A stretch of 64,000 bases of DNA from Alicycliphilus denitrificans_A. GTDB taxonomy: Bacteria; Pseudomonadota; Gammaproteobacteria; Burkholderiales; Burkholderiaceae_C. The DNA is taken from NCBI RefSeq assembly GCF_044792555.1, contig NZ_CP126238.1:2852001-2916000 (forward strand). Reading direction: 5' to 3'. A model generated the notes under the pieces. It was given only the letters and a program-made list of their open reading frames with translations. It made no database searches and was not told where the DNA came from. The position numbers and the translations under genes are program-made. Shown here piece by piece: positions 17,403 through 26,417 of this stretch (its first letter is position 1; each line of letters starts with the position of its first letter).

Positions 17403-18062
17403 CTACCAGTTGCAGTGCACGATGGGCGTCCGGCGGTCCCGCTGCTTGCGCTGCACATTGGCATCGGGCCGCTCACCGAAGGCCTGCACGAACAGGGCCA
17501 TGGATGTGGCGGCCTTGTTGGGGTCGAAGGTGTCCGAGTCCTGTTTCAGGTAAGCGCGGTGCATTACCCAGTCCAGCAGGCGCTCGTGGAAGCGCACGGG
17601 GATTTCGGGCTGGGCGCTGGAGATGTCCTCGCTCAACGGCTTGAGCGCGCCGCGGTAGACGGTCAGCCCGGCGGCTTCGGCCGTCACCGGCGTTGGCACC
17701 AGCCGCACCCTGGGCGGCAGCACGCCGCTGGCCTGCTCGAAGATGAAGCAGCGTGGCTCGCCAGAGCGCAGCTCCCAGCCGGGCGCATCGCAATCCAGCT
17801 CCTCCACGCTTGCCTCCGACAGAGGTCGACCACGGAAGGTGAGCCGCTTGATCTCGAAGACGCTGGGGTGCAGGTGGTAGGTGTCTTGGCCAGGCACGAG
17901 GGCCAGGGGCATGGAGCGGTCCTCGATCAGATTGGCCCGCTCGCATGCCTCCTGCACTGCCTCATTCAAGTAGGAGACGATCTCCTCATCCGACCAGAAC
18001 AGCGGCTCGGCATCATCGAACGCAGCCGCCCGGAAGCGGGCGATGAAATCCTCCACCTTCAT
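17403..18062 (-). CDS. Phage head-to-tail adaptor-like protein
   Basis: A 219-residue protein downstream of the capsid and small virion genes. The opening (VEDFIARFRAAAFDD, then WSDEEIVSYLNEAVQEACERANLI) is typical of DUF6682/gp6-like adaptor subunits that form a ring under the portal. It starts 6 bases past the stop of the preceding gene, so the two are probably co-translated. Confidence 0.75.
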   Translation of the reverse strand: MKVEDFIARFRAAAFDDAEPLFWSDEEIVSYLNEAVQEACERANLIEDRSMPLALVPGQDTYHLHPSVFEIKRLTFRGRPLSEASVEELDCDAPGWELRSGEPRCFIFEQASGVLPPRVRLVPTPVTAEAAGLTVYRGALKPLSEDISSAQPEIPVRFHERLLDWVMHRAYLKQDSDTFDPNKAATSMALFVQAFGERPDANVQRKQRDRRTPIVHCNW

Positions 18063-18068
18063 GGCCGC

Positions 18069-18422
18069 TTACCCCTGCTGGGTCAACTCCGCGAAGACGG
18101 CATCGGCCTCTTCGCGCGAGACCTGAAAGCCTGTCTTGGCTTTGAGCTTGACCAGGTTGGGCTTGCCGTCGCCGGTGAAATCATCCTTGTCCTGGCCCGC
18201 GATCATGGCTTCGATGGCTTCGCGGATCACGAGTTGGCGATTGAAGACCTGGGTTTGATCCTCGGCAGTTGCCCCCTCGGCCAGCACCGCGCCGCGCGCG
18301 ATGGCTTCGCGGTGGAACGCGGGAGCCAGCTCGATGCCTTCAGGGGGAATGACAGCCGTGTGGCCCGAGGTCAGGGCAACGTGCAGCGGGGTGTCGGTGG
18401 GAGAGCGAAAACGCTTGGTCAT
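18069..18422 (-). CDS. Small virion-module protein (117 residues)
   Basis: Unrecognised. The N-terminal half reads as beta strands (TPLHVALTSGHTAVIPPEG) and the C-terminal half as helices ending EEADAVFAELTQQ. Its place between the decoration-like gene and the adaptor suggests a capsid completion or accessory role. Confidence 0.65.
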   Translation of the reverse strand: MTKRFRSPTDTPLHVALTSGHTAVIPPEGIELAPAFHREAIARGAVLAEGATAEDQTQVFNRQLVIREAIEAMIAGQDKDDFTGDGKPNLVKLKAKTGFQVSREEADAVFAELTQQG

Positions 18423-18502
18423 GATGATGTCCTTGAGAAAGAGCCCGGCAGCGCATGGCCGCCGGGCGAATGGGCCGCGGTGGCCCGCCCACTGAACTCA
18501 GA

Positions 18503-18904
18503 TCAGCCCTGCGTGAAAGCCGAGCGGCCTTCCACGTAGTAGAGGATCGAGATGCGCGCCTGGCCGGCCGTGGCCGCGGCGCCCGTCTGCGCCACCAGCG
18601 CCTTGAGCGCTTCGGCCACGGGGTGCTTGTGTCCCGTGAGGGTCAGCGCCGTGCGGCCGGCGGTCTTGAGGTCGATGGCGGCCGCGGTGTAGCGGTCATC
18701 GTCCGTGGCGTCGCCCAGCTTCAGCGTGGCCGTGGTGGCGCTGTTCCAGGGCGTGAGCACCGTCACGTCGCCGCCGGCCAGCACCGCATTGCCGGGCAGG
18801 TCGAACGCAGCCTCGGCCGTGCCGTAGGTGGTGATGTCGGCAAAGCCGATGGTGAGATGCGCAGCGATCAGTTCCTGGCGCGCGGGGTTCTTTTTGATGG
18901 GCAT
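18503..18904 (-). CDS. Probable capsid accessory/decoration protein (133 residues)
   Basis: The protein follows the major capsid gene directly and is rich in short beta strands, Ala and Thr (ITTYGTAEAAFDLPGNA; SATTATLKLGDATDDD), as decoration proteins often are. No family is recognised with confidence; the call leans on position and composition. Confidence 0.6.
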   Translation of the reverse strand: MPIKKNPARQELIAAHLTIGFADITTYGTAEAAFDLPGNAVLAGGDVTVLTPWNSATTATLKLGDATDDDRYTAAAIDLKTAGRTALTLTGHKHPVAEALKALVAQTGAAATAGQARISILYYVEGRSAFTQG

Positions 18905-18970
18905 GGTGTGCTCCGTACAACAACAAGGGGAGGAAGGAGCGGGACCCGCAGGCCCCGCCCGCGAGGCTGC

Positions 18971-20071
18971 TTACTGGATGTAGTGGTCGATGGTCAGCAG
19001 ACCGAAGTCCTCGATGGACTTGTCGTAGATCGAGTAGAACTGGGGCTTGAGCAGGCCCAGGATCTTGTCGATGTTCAGGCCCACCTGACTGTCGTACTGG
19101 AAGAGCTTTTCCACCCAGTCGCCGGGGCCCAGGTCGGCCATGCCCAGTGCCTGCGCACCGCACAGCAACGTGCGGGTGCCGTTGACGTTGCCGCCCGCGC
19201 CCCACTTGGCACCGGACGCAGCGCCCTTGGTCGTGTAGACCAGGTTGTGCTCATGCAGCACCGCGCCGTCCACCGTCACAGTCGCGCCGGTGAACCAGGG
19301 CGAGTCCATGCCAGCCTTCGTGGCGACAGCCACCACTGCGCGCTGATAGTCAGGGTCCTTCTTCAGTGCGGCCAGAGAGCCGGGCGCAAGGAACATGACG
19401 TAGTACGGCTTGCCGCCGCTCATCAGCGGCTTGATGCGGTGCTCCTTCGCATAGGCGATAGCGTCCACGATCATGCTGTACTTGGGCACGTAGGCGCTCG
19501 TGATGCTGCCGGTGTTGGACACTGCCAGCGTCGAGCCATCCCACATCAGCGAGCGCTTGGCAGACGGTGCGCGCACGTCAGCAGCGAAGGCCAGACTCGG
19601 GAACGGCGATCCAACACGCGGAGATCCGTCGTTGTTGAAGGCATAGCCGATGCCGGACATCGACAAGAACGCCAGTTGGTCGCAGCGATTGGCCAGCCAG
19701 TAGGCCAGCTTGTCGCGGCCCTGCTCGCGGAAATTGATCACCGTCTTCTGATCGGCCAGCTTGCCCTTGTTCTTCACGCCATGGCTGATCTGGTCGATGG
19801 TGATGATCTGGCTGTGCGACTGCATCGCCTCTTCGTTGCCCTCGCGCTCGTTGTCGCCGATGACGCCATCGCCCACCAGGTCGGCCACGAGTTGGAAGAT
19901 GCACTGCTCACCCTTCTCCGTCTTGGAGAGTTCTGTGATGCGCTGGATGACGTTGTTCTCGCCCTTGCCCATGAAGTGCTTGATGAACATCTGGTCACGG
20001 GCAGCGCTCCAGGTCTCGCGTGCCCAGTTGACCTTCTGAATGGGCGTCAGCCCTGCAAAATTGGTTTCCAT
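18971..20071 (-). CDS. Major capsid protein, N4-gp56 type
   Basis: A 366-residue capsid protein of the N4-gp56/DUF4043 type. Visible hallmarks: LTPIQKVNWARETW near the start, GENNVIQRITELSKTEKGEQ, ITIDQISHGVKNKGKLADQK and the central WLANRCDQLAFLSMSG. The ATG at 20071 is chosen because GGAG lies 6 bases upstream; an in-frame TTG at 20083 is less likely. It follows the scaffold-like gene after 168 bases with no further gene visible. Confidence 0.88.
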   Translation of the reverse strand: METNFAGLTPIQKVNWARETWSAARDQMFIKHFMGKGENNVIQRITELSKTEKGEQCIFQLVADLVGDGVIGDNEREGNEEAMQSHSQIITIDQISHGVKNKGKLADQKTVINFREQGRDKLAYWLANRCDQLAFLSMSGIGYAFNNDGSPRVGSPFPSLAFAADVRAPSAKRSLMWDGSTLAVSNTGSITSAYVPKYSMIVDAIAYAKEHRIKPLMSGGKPYYVMFLAPGSLAALKKDPDYQRAVVAVATKAGMDSPWFTGATVTVDGAVLHEHNLVYTTKGAASGAKWGAGGNVNGTRTLLCGAQALGMADLGPGDWVEKLFQYDSQVGLNIDKILGLLKPQFYSIYDKSIEDFGLLTIDHYIQ

Positions 20072-20239
20072 GTCTAACTCCAAAAAGTTCGGTTTCTTCT
20101 CGGGACATGACGCCGCCCAACTGCGAGAACATGGCTTCGGCGGCCAAGAGCGCCAGACCGTTTAACGCCTGCCCAGGGCGACAACCCGTTGAGTTACGGG
20201 CCGGCAAGGTGGGTGATTCCTCGCAGGCCCGTGCGACCA

Positions 20240-21229
20240 TCAGTCGCCGCGCGCCTTCTTGCGCTCGGCCTCCGGCAGTGCCATGTACTCGTCGTCGCTG
20301 AGCTGGGAGGTGTCCACCCGCACAGGTGTGGCCCGGTTGCCCATACCCGCCTGTGGCAGCGGAGGCTGCTGCAGGGAGTGCGCGGCGCCGCGTTCGTTGG
20401 CTCGCTGGGTACGCATATCACCAGATGCCCCGCCCTCCTGTCGAACCCCATACGGGGGCGCAAACCTCGGGGCAATGGCCAGGGTGGCCTCGCTGATGGC
20501 CTGAGCCTTCGACATGCCACGCTGCATCTTCATTGCGGCAGACGCCTCGATCAGCTCCAGCGCCTCAGCCCCCTCGGGAGATTCGAGCCACGGGAACTGG
20601 CCGAGCAACTGCTCAACCGTCGCGGCGGTCTGGGTCTGCGCCCTCTCGCTGGCGCTGGCCTGATTGAAGCGTGCGAGCGCAGCCTCCTCGATGGCGGCAT
20701 TGATCTGCAGTCGCAGCGCCGCGGCCGCCTTGGTATCGCCATCCAGCATGAGTTGGGCGTACTGCTCCTCGGCGTCCTGGATGCTGAACGACTGTGCAGC
20801 CGGCGGCGCTGCGGGTGCCGGAGCTGCAGCGCCATTGCGCGCCGCGAGCTGGGCACGCAGCTCCTCGACCTCCGTCTCCAACGCCTTGCGCCGGTCGTTG
20901 ACCTCGTTGAAGCGTGCGCGCGGGATACCGTTGCCGCCCTTGTCGCCGCTGGCGTCGTCCGTGTCGGCAGCACCTGCGGGCGCCTCACCCTGGCCAGGCT
21001 GCTGCGCACCTGCAGCAACCAGCGCGGCCAGCGTGTCCACGCTCGGGTCATCGGTGGCGTTGTCACCGCGCAGGCGGCGGCGCTCTTCCTCTGACTGGGC
21101 CATGTAGGCATCGTCATCGTCCAGGTGGGCCTCGTCCGTGTCGGCAGTGCCGGCGCCACCCGTGTCGGCGCCTTCATCGCCAGCGGGAGCCATGTAGCGG
21201 GCCAGGAGTTTCTTGAGCATAGGGGTCAT
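20240..21229 (-). CDS. Scaffold-like phage protein
   Basis: A 329-residue, highly charged protein immediately upstream of the major capsid gene, where scaffolds usually lie. It has an Asp/Glu-rich N-terminus (about 18-60), a coiled-coil segment near 110-135 (NEVNDRRKALETEVEELRAQ), an Ala/Pro linker and a helical region around 150-250. The acidic head, coiled coil and basic tail (AERKKARGD) fit a scaffolding protein. No protease domain is seen. Confidence 0.7.
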   Translation of the reverse strand: MTPMLKKLLARYMAPAGDEGADTGGAGTADTDEAHLDDDDAYMAQSEEERRRLRGDNATDDPSVDTLAALVAAGAQQPGQGEAPAGAADTDDASGDKGGNGIPRARFNEVNDRRKALETEVEELRAQLAARNGAAAPAPAAPPAAQSFSIQDAEEQYAQLMLDGDTKAAAALRLQINAAIEEAALARFNQASASERAQTQTAATVEQLLGQFPWLESPEGAEALELIEASAAMKMQRGMSKAQAISEATLAIAPRFAPPYGVRQEGGASGDMRTQRANERGAAHSLQQPPLPQAGMGNRATPVRVDTSQLSDDEYMALPEAERKKARGD

Positions 21230-21260
21230 GGTGCTTATGTCCTTCAGTGGAATGCAGTGG

Positions 21261-21437
21261 TCACTTCTTCGCCGGCGTCTGCAACTGCTGCAGCTCGGCG
21301 ATCTTTTCCTTGGCCTTGGCCAGGGCGGCCTTTAGGCGCTTGGGGTCCTTGCGGATCTCCTCGGCCTCGGCCAGCGTGCGCATGTCGTGCTCGGCCTGCC
21401 AGTCCTTGTCCATTCCAATGGCGGTGTTCTTGGCCAT
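21261..21437 (-). CDS. Small helical phage protein (58 residues)
   Basis: A short protein between portal and scaffold genes. It is predicted helical, with EAEEIRKDPKRLKAALAKAK near residues 24-43 and a Lys-rich end. The start at 21437 is supported by GAGGAG 6 bases upstream; an upstream in-frame start would overlap the portal 3' end and lacks such a site. Function unknown. Confidence 0.65.
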   Translation of the reverse strand: MAKNTAIGMDKDWQAEHDMRTLAEAEEIRKDPKRLKAALAKAKEKIAELQQLQTPAKK

Positions 21438-21447
21438 GTCGTTCTCC

Positions 21448-23559
21448 TCAGGGTTGGGTGAAGTCCCGGACGCCATCGGCGCCGAGGGTTTCAATGCCCG
21501 CCTCCTGGCCGCGCGCCGGGCTGGCGGGCGTCAGTGGGTCGGTGTTATTGGGCATGTCCAGTGCCGGCACGCCTGCGGTCAGCTGGGGCACGATGGGCGC
21601 CGCGTCGTGGTCTACTGCGCCAGCCGATCGGAGCAGGCCATCGGCAAGCGGTGCGGTCTGGGGCGTCTGAGCAATAACCTGGGCGGTCTGGGTCGCGCTG
21701 TACTGGCTCTTGACCTGCACGTCCGTGGCCTGCACATCTGCCTTGCGAGCCTGCGCATCGAGCAGTCGAACGCGCGCCTCGATAGTCGGATCGGCCGGCG
21801 GCTGGTTGCCCTGCATGCTGGCCAGGATCTCGTGCTTGTCGGCCAGGTTGGAATAGCGGATGACCTGCGGGTCGGGGATGGAGATACCCGCCTTGCGCAT
21901 CTCCAGCGCCTGCTGGAACTGGCTGTTCTGGAAGGTGACCTGCATCGGCTGCTCGGTCACCACCACGTCATAGGTGCCGATGGTCACGTCGTTAAGGTAG
22001 CCGCCCGATGCCGGGTCGAACTTGTTGATCTCCAGCGTGTCCTCCACCTGCTTTCCCGTCAGCGGGTCGGTCTCGGTGATGCGGAAAATGCGGTGGCTGT
22101 CGTAGTAGGTCTGGACCAGCTTCAGGATGCGCTTGGCCAGCAGGCGGCGCGTGTAGGCCAGGTTGTCCAGCGGCACCGCCAGCTGCTGCTGGGCCGCGAA
22201 CTGCTTGGACTGAATGGCCACGCCCGAGGTCTCGGGCCCCTGCTGGCCGCGCATGGCTTCGGGTACGGTCACATCCTTGAGCGCCTTGTCGGCCCGGTCG
22301 ATGATCCGGTCGACACCGGTGGGCACCTGGTTGGGCTGGATCTTCTGCGGTGGCGTCGTGCCCTTTTTGTACTCGACCACCAAGCCCGTGCGGGCCCCCA
22401 CCTGCTCCAGCTCCTCCATGGTCATGTTGGTCAGCGAGTTCTCCTCCACGATCCAGCCGCTGTTGGCTGCCGTGTTGACCACATGCACGTACTGGCTCAC
22501 GGCCTTGTTCAGCGCCTCCTGGGGGCCCATGGCGTCATCGACCATGCCGCCCGTCTTGCCGCGTCGGAAATAGGCGAAGTACGGCACCACCGTGAAATGC
22601 TCATAGGGGCTGTAGCCATCGAAGAGCGTGGCGGTGAGCGTGGTCACGGTCCACTTCACACGGCGGCGCATGCGCTTGCCCCGTACGGCACCCTGGGCCA
22701 GGGCGTCAGCGATGGAGTCCTGGGCCAGTTCGGCCTCGGCGCGCACGTCGCCCGTCATGGGCCAGACGATGCAGGGCGTCAGCTCATAGACGAAACGCTG
22801 GCGGTCGATGATCCGGTAGCGCTGCAGCCCGTCCTCCTTCTTGAGGCAGGCATCGAAGGCGCCGATGTTGTCGCGGCTGGCAAACTTGCTGCGCGCCTCC
22901 TCGTCATCCAGCTCGCCGAAGTCCACGCCAGCATCGTTGCTCTCCTCGGCCGCCTTGCGCGCCTTCTGGCCGTAGAGCTGGGCGATCTCGTCCAGGGTCA
23001 GCCAGCGGGTGATGAGCACGTCGCCCCACTTGTCCGGGTCGTAGGCCTTGGCGTCCGGGTCGGGGATCACGTCCATGGGGTCGAGGTCGCTCACCACGAT
23101 CTCGCCCTGGATATTGTTGTCGAAGCTCACCCGCACGTCGAAGTAGCCGCGCTGCTGAATCACGCCATCGCTGAACACCTGGGTCTCGTGCCAGTGCAGG
23201 TTGCACATGTCCACCACCTGCATGGCCACCTTGGAGAGGATCGTGGCCCGGTTCAGGTCCGCATCGCCGCCGCGCGGCTTGAAGGCGATGTCCATGCGGT
23301 TGTGGATCTGGTAGCCGATGGTCGCGTTGACGCTGGGCTTGATCTCGTTGAACTCGTAGCAAGGCCGGCGCTCCTGGGCGAGCTGCGCGCGCGCCTCGGG
23401 CGTCCACTGCCGGCCGCCGCCCATGTACATGTCCTCGCAGCGCGCGGCATGTGGCAGATAGTCTCGGTGGCCGCGGTCCTTGGCGTACTGGTAGCGGACC
23501 CAGTTCTCGCGCGCGGCCTCGTCGCCGATGGATGTCAGGGTGGTGCTGGTCATGATCAT
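21448..23559 (-). CDS. Portal protein, P22-like
   Basis: A 703-residue portal subunit; twelve form the ring through which DNA is packaged. Family features include an N-terminal helical region with RRPCYEFNEIKPSVNATIGY near 65-84, the stem-like DAMGPQEALNKAVSQYVHV near 345-363, and PEAMRGQQGPETSGVAIQSK near 432-451. The ATG at 23559 overlaps the terminase stop (ATGA), giving coupled translation. The last 100 residues are Gln/Ala/Pro-rich. Confidence 0.9.
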   Translation of the reverse strand: MIMTSTTLTSIGDEAARENWVRYQYAKDRGHRDYLPHAARCEDMYMGGGRQWTPEARAQLAQERRPCYEFNEIKPSVNATIGYQIHNRMDIAFKPRGGDADLNRATILSKVAMQVVDMCNLHWHETQVFSDGVIQQRGYFDVRVSFDNNIQGEIVVSDLDPMDVIPDPDAKAYDPDKWGDVLITRWLTLDEIAQLYGQKARKAAEESNDAGVDFGELDDEEARSKFASRDNIGAFDACLKKEDGLQRYRIIDRQRFVYELTPCIVWPMTGDVRAEAELAQDSIADALAQGAVRGKRMRRRVKWTVTTLTATLFDGYSPYEHFTVVPYFAYFRRGKTGGMVDDAMGPQEALNKAVSQYVHVVNTAANSGWIVEENSLTNMTMEELEQVGARTGLVVEYKKGTTPPQKIQPNQVPTGVDRIIDRADKALKDVTVPEAMRGQQGPETSGVAIQSKQFAAQQQLAVPLDNLAYTRRLLAKRILKLVQTYYDSHRIFRITETDPLTGKQVEDTLEINKFDPASGGYLNDVTIGTYDVVVTEQPMQVTFQNSQFQQALEMRKAGISIPDPQVIRYSNLADKHEILASMQGNQPPADPTIEARVRLLDAQARKADVQATDVQVKSQYSATQTAQVIAQTPQTAPLADGLLRSAGAVDHDAAPIVPQLTAGVPALDMPNNTDPLTPASPARGQEAGIETLGADGVRDFTQP

Positions 23560-25064
23560 GCGGTGGATTGGTCCCAGTGTCGAGAGGAGCCGACACTCAG
23601 GCGATCGCGCCAGCCCTTGGCGGGCGTGGCTGTGGTGCTCGCGACAGGAGACGCGAACGTGAGCAGCAGCGAGTCAGCGCAGTCCGGACTGGGAAGCCCG
23701 CGCGCCTTCATGTCGTCCTTGCTCTCGATGACGATGCGCATGCGGCGGTCATAGCCGTATTGCGGCCCGGTGAGATCGGCTTCCATCTCCGGGTCATCCG
23801 GTAGGCAGCCGCCCTCCTCCAGCCACGTCTTGCCCTGGTCCCACAGTTCAGAACGCTTGTTCCAATAGCGCGATTCGTCGGTCGCTTTCTCACCCACCTG
23901 AACAGGGAAGATCAGCTTGCTAAAGCCCATCTGGCGAAGGCGGTCGATCACTCCCCACCCCAAGCCTGTCGCATCCACGAACACGGCATCCGGCTTGAAC
24001 TCGTGGATCTCGAACGCGATCAGGTCCGCGAGCCTCATCAGGTCAGGCTCGCGCAGCTTCTTCTGCGGCCAGACGTGGTTGCCCTGGCGCCGCGTGAATA
24101 CGGACTGGTCATCCCCGTGGCGTGCCACGTCCACACCCAGCACCTTGGCGAAGCCCCCGTAGCCCTCCGCCTTGCGGCGCTGCGCCCTGGCTACCGTGTC
24201 GAGGCTGATGAACTGCAGGCTGCCGGCGCGCGGGAAGACGCCACGCACGCGGACACGCACGAAGTCGTGGTCTTCGCCGTAATCGTCAATCCACTTCTGG
24301 ATCTGAGCCTTGTTGGCCATCTTGGCCGTGCGGCTGTCCACCTGGCGCGTAATCCAGCGGTGCTTGAACTTGCCGAAGCACTGAGCGAAGCGGCCTGTGG
24401 TCTGGGTCGGGTTGCCGAAGGCCAGCCACATCGCCCCCGCCGTGGTCATTGCGCCCTCGGTCACCTCCCAGATTTTGTCCGCGATGGCCGAGGCCTCGTC
24501 GAAGATCACCAGGACATGCTTCTCATGCGTGCCCGCGAAGGCTTCGGAGTTGTGCTCGGTCCAGGGGATAGCCGCGGCAAACCACACTTCGGGATACAGG
24601 ACGTGGTTGAACTTAGTCGCTGACCAGTCGAACCAGTGGGCGTGAATGCTGAGCTTGTGCCACTTTGACAGCTCTCGCCAGGTCTTGGTTGTGAGCTGGG
24701 TCTTGGTGTTGGCCGTGACCACCACCTGCGGGAAGTCCCGCGTGCTCATGAACCACAGGATGATCCAGGCCACGAGTCCGGTCTTGCCAATGCCGTGACC
24801 ACTGGCCACCGCGATCTGGATGGCAGTCTGCACATCTGCCCCGCTTCGCAGCGCCTGGCGAACTTCCCCCATCACTTCACACTGCCAAGTGTCGGGACCA
24901 GCTTCGGCGGCCAATGGCGTCCCGGCCTGGCCCCACGGAAAGACGTAGCGGACGAAGCCCTCCGGGTCGTCGTAGAACGCCCCGATGTCGTCCACCAACT
25001 GCGCCTCGACCTGGGCGGGCCGGGCCAGGCGGCCTTTAGCGGTTGGCTGCGCGGGCGCGGGCAT
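23556..25064 (-). CDS. Terminase large subunit
   Basis: The DNA-packaging ATPase/nuclease, 502 residues. Walker A is ASGHGIGKT near residue 88, Walker B VLVIFDEAS near 186. The nuclease begins at VLGVDVARHGDD near 312, with further acidic residues at VFVDATGLGWG and DCADSLL. It overlaps the small terminase gene by 29 bases and the portal by 4, so the packaging genes are translated together. Confidence 0.95.
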   Translation of the reverse strand: MPAPAQPTAKGRLARPAQVEAQLVDDIGAFYDDPEGFVRYVFPWGQAGTPLAAEAGPDTWQCEVMGEVRQALRSGADVQTAIQIAVASGHGIGKTGLVAWIILWFMSTRDFPQVVVTANTKTQLTTKTWRELSKWHKLSIHAHWFDWSATKFNHVLYPEVWFAAAIPWTEHNSEAFAGTHEKHVLVIFDEASAIADKIWEVTEGAMTTAGAMWLAFGNPTQTTGRFAQCFGKFKHRWITRQVDSRTAKMANKAQIQKWIDDYGEDHDFVRVRVRGVFPRAGSLQFISLDTVARAQRRKAEGYGGFAKVLGVDVARHGDDQSVFTRRQGNHVWPQKKLREPDLMRLADLIAFEIHEFKPDAVFVDATGLGWGVIDRLRQMGFSKLIFPVQVGEKATDESRYWNKRSELWDQGKTWLEEGGCLPDDPEMEADLTGPQYGYDRRMRIVIESKDDMKARGLPSPDCADSLLLTFASPVASTTATPAKGWRDRLSVGSSRHWDQSTA

Positions 25065-25683
25065 TCAGCAGCCTCTCCAGAAAGTCCTTGTCGCCTTCAC
25101 CACCCGCATCGGGGTGGGCGTCGATCCCGAAGGCCTCACGTTCCATCGACACCAGGATGCGCAGCGCCTCGGCCAGCGCCTTCATGGTCTTGGTGCGCTC
25201 AGGCAAGCTGATCACCGCCTGGTAGATGTCGTTGAGCTTGTCCTGGCCCTTGTCGTCGGGTCTGCGCAGGATTTCCCCCAGCTCTCCCAGCTCGGGCACC
25301 TGGTCGGTCTGCTGCTCCAGCTCTGCCAGCAGCTTCATGCACAGCGCACGAGCGCGCCGGATGTCTGCGCGTTCACCCAGTCGGATCTCCTTCTGGATGT
25401 TGGCCTCGACCTCGATCTGCCGGTTCTCGGTCAGTCGCTGGTCTTCTCGTACTTGGGCTCGTACCTCGGCCTTTCGTACCAGGTCGTCTGCCTTGGCGCG
25501 TACCTTGGCGTTGAGGTCACGCACCCACCCGTCACGCTTGGCGCGCTTGCGAATGGCGCCTTCGGTGATGCCATGCTCCTGGGCAATGGCCGTTACCGCG
25601 CGGACTCCCATGCGGAAGTCGCGCTCGATGACCTCCCAGTTGGGTGGAGCTTTGTCTTGGGGGGAATGCTGTGGGGAAGACAT
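25036..25683 (-). CDS. Terminase small subunit
   Basis: A 215-residue DNA-recognition subunit. An N-terminal helix-turn-helix is visible near residues 28-52 (VTAIAQEHGITEGAIRKRAKRDGW), followed by a long charged coiled-coil region (VRAKADDLVRKAEVRAQV) and a C-terminal segment that probably contacts the large subunit. It is the first of the structural/packaging genes. Confidence 0.88.
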   Translation of the reverse strand: MSSPQHSPQDKAPPNWEVIERDFRMGVRAVTAIAQEHGITEGAIRKRAKRDGWVRDLNAKVRAKADDLVRKAEVRAQVREDQRLTENRQIEVEANIQKEIRLGERADIRRARALCMKLLAELEQQTDQVPELGELGEILRRPDDKGQDKLNDIYQAVISLPERTKTMKALAEALRILVSMEREAFGIDAHPDAGGEGDKDFLERLLNARARAANR

Positions 25684-25733
25684 TCCCGGCAGGATGCCGG
25701 GAAGTGGTACGAAGTACGAACCCTATACGGGGG

Positions 25734-26258
25734 CTACGCCGAGAGGATCTCGGACAACTCGCCTTGCGTCAGAGGCCGTCCTAGGCCAAGTCGCTTCCTC
25801 ATCGGCTCGAACACAGCATACATCGCCTCGTAGCGGTAAAGCGTGGGGTGATGCGAGTTCAGGTCTCGGTCGGCGAATCGAGCAAAGCGTTTCAAAGGCC
25901 CCACCAAGAAGCCTGCGATGCTGTAGTGCTCTGATTCGTCGTTGCCATCGAATCCTGGGAAACTTTTCGCCCCAAGAACGGCAGCATCCAGTTCGGCACG
26001 CACCTCTGGCGAAAGTGCCGCCACTCCCTCCTCAAGGAAGCTCCACATGTCGAGGTAGTTCGCCACCTCGGTGACCGCTGGTGGATTGGGATCAGCGTTG
26101 TCTCCAACGATTCCCGTGAGTTCCCAACTCAGCGCCCATGTGTTGCCGGTGTAGATCGCATCCGATATCAGCTTGGCGGTTTCGGTCTCTATCTCCAGCC
26201 GTTCATGCAGCGATGCCAACATCGAAAGGATCAGCTTTTCAGGATTTGTCAGTTTCAT
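25734..26258 (-). CDS. YfbU-family protein in the prophage
   Basis: A 174-residue protein resembling E. coli YfbU: MKLTNPEKLILSMLASLHE at the start, then SFPGFDGNDESEHYSIAGFLV near 109-130 and RYEAMYAVFEPMRKRLG near the C-terminus. YfbU's function is not established. The start at 26258 has AAGGAGG 8 bases upstream, one of the strongest ribosome sites in the window. It lies between replication and packaging genes, so it may be cargo or a phage function. Confidence 0.75.
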   Translation of the reverse strand: MKLTNPEKLILSMLASLHERLEIETETAKLISDAIYTGNTWALSWELTGIVGDNADPNPPAVTEVANYLDMWSFLEEGVAALSPEVRAELDAAVLGAKSFPGFDGNDESEHYSIAGFLVGPLKRFARFADRDLNSHHPTLYRYEAMYAVFEPMRKRLGLGRPLTQGELSEILSA

Positions 26259-26417
26259 AGGCTTGCCTCCTTACGACAGCCTACGGCCTACCTCTTGCAG
26301 TGCGCTTACAGCTGGTTTCCAAGATTTTGCCGCTTACAGGCGTGCTTGATGCCGCTCAGTCAATTGACCGGGAGCCCGGAACCATCCCCAGCTGAGAGAG
26401 ATCCTCCTGCGTCCACT

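Noticed and set aside
20072..20239. Possible gene between the capsid and scaffold-like genes
   Set aside because: No frame with a plausible start and ribosome site; treated as untranslated spacer.
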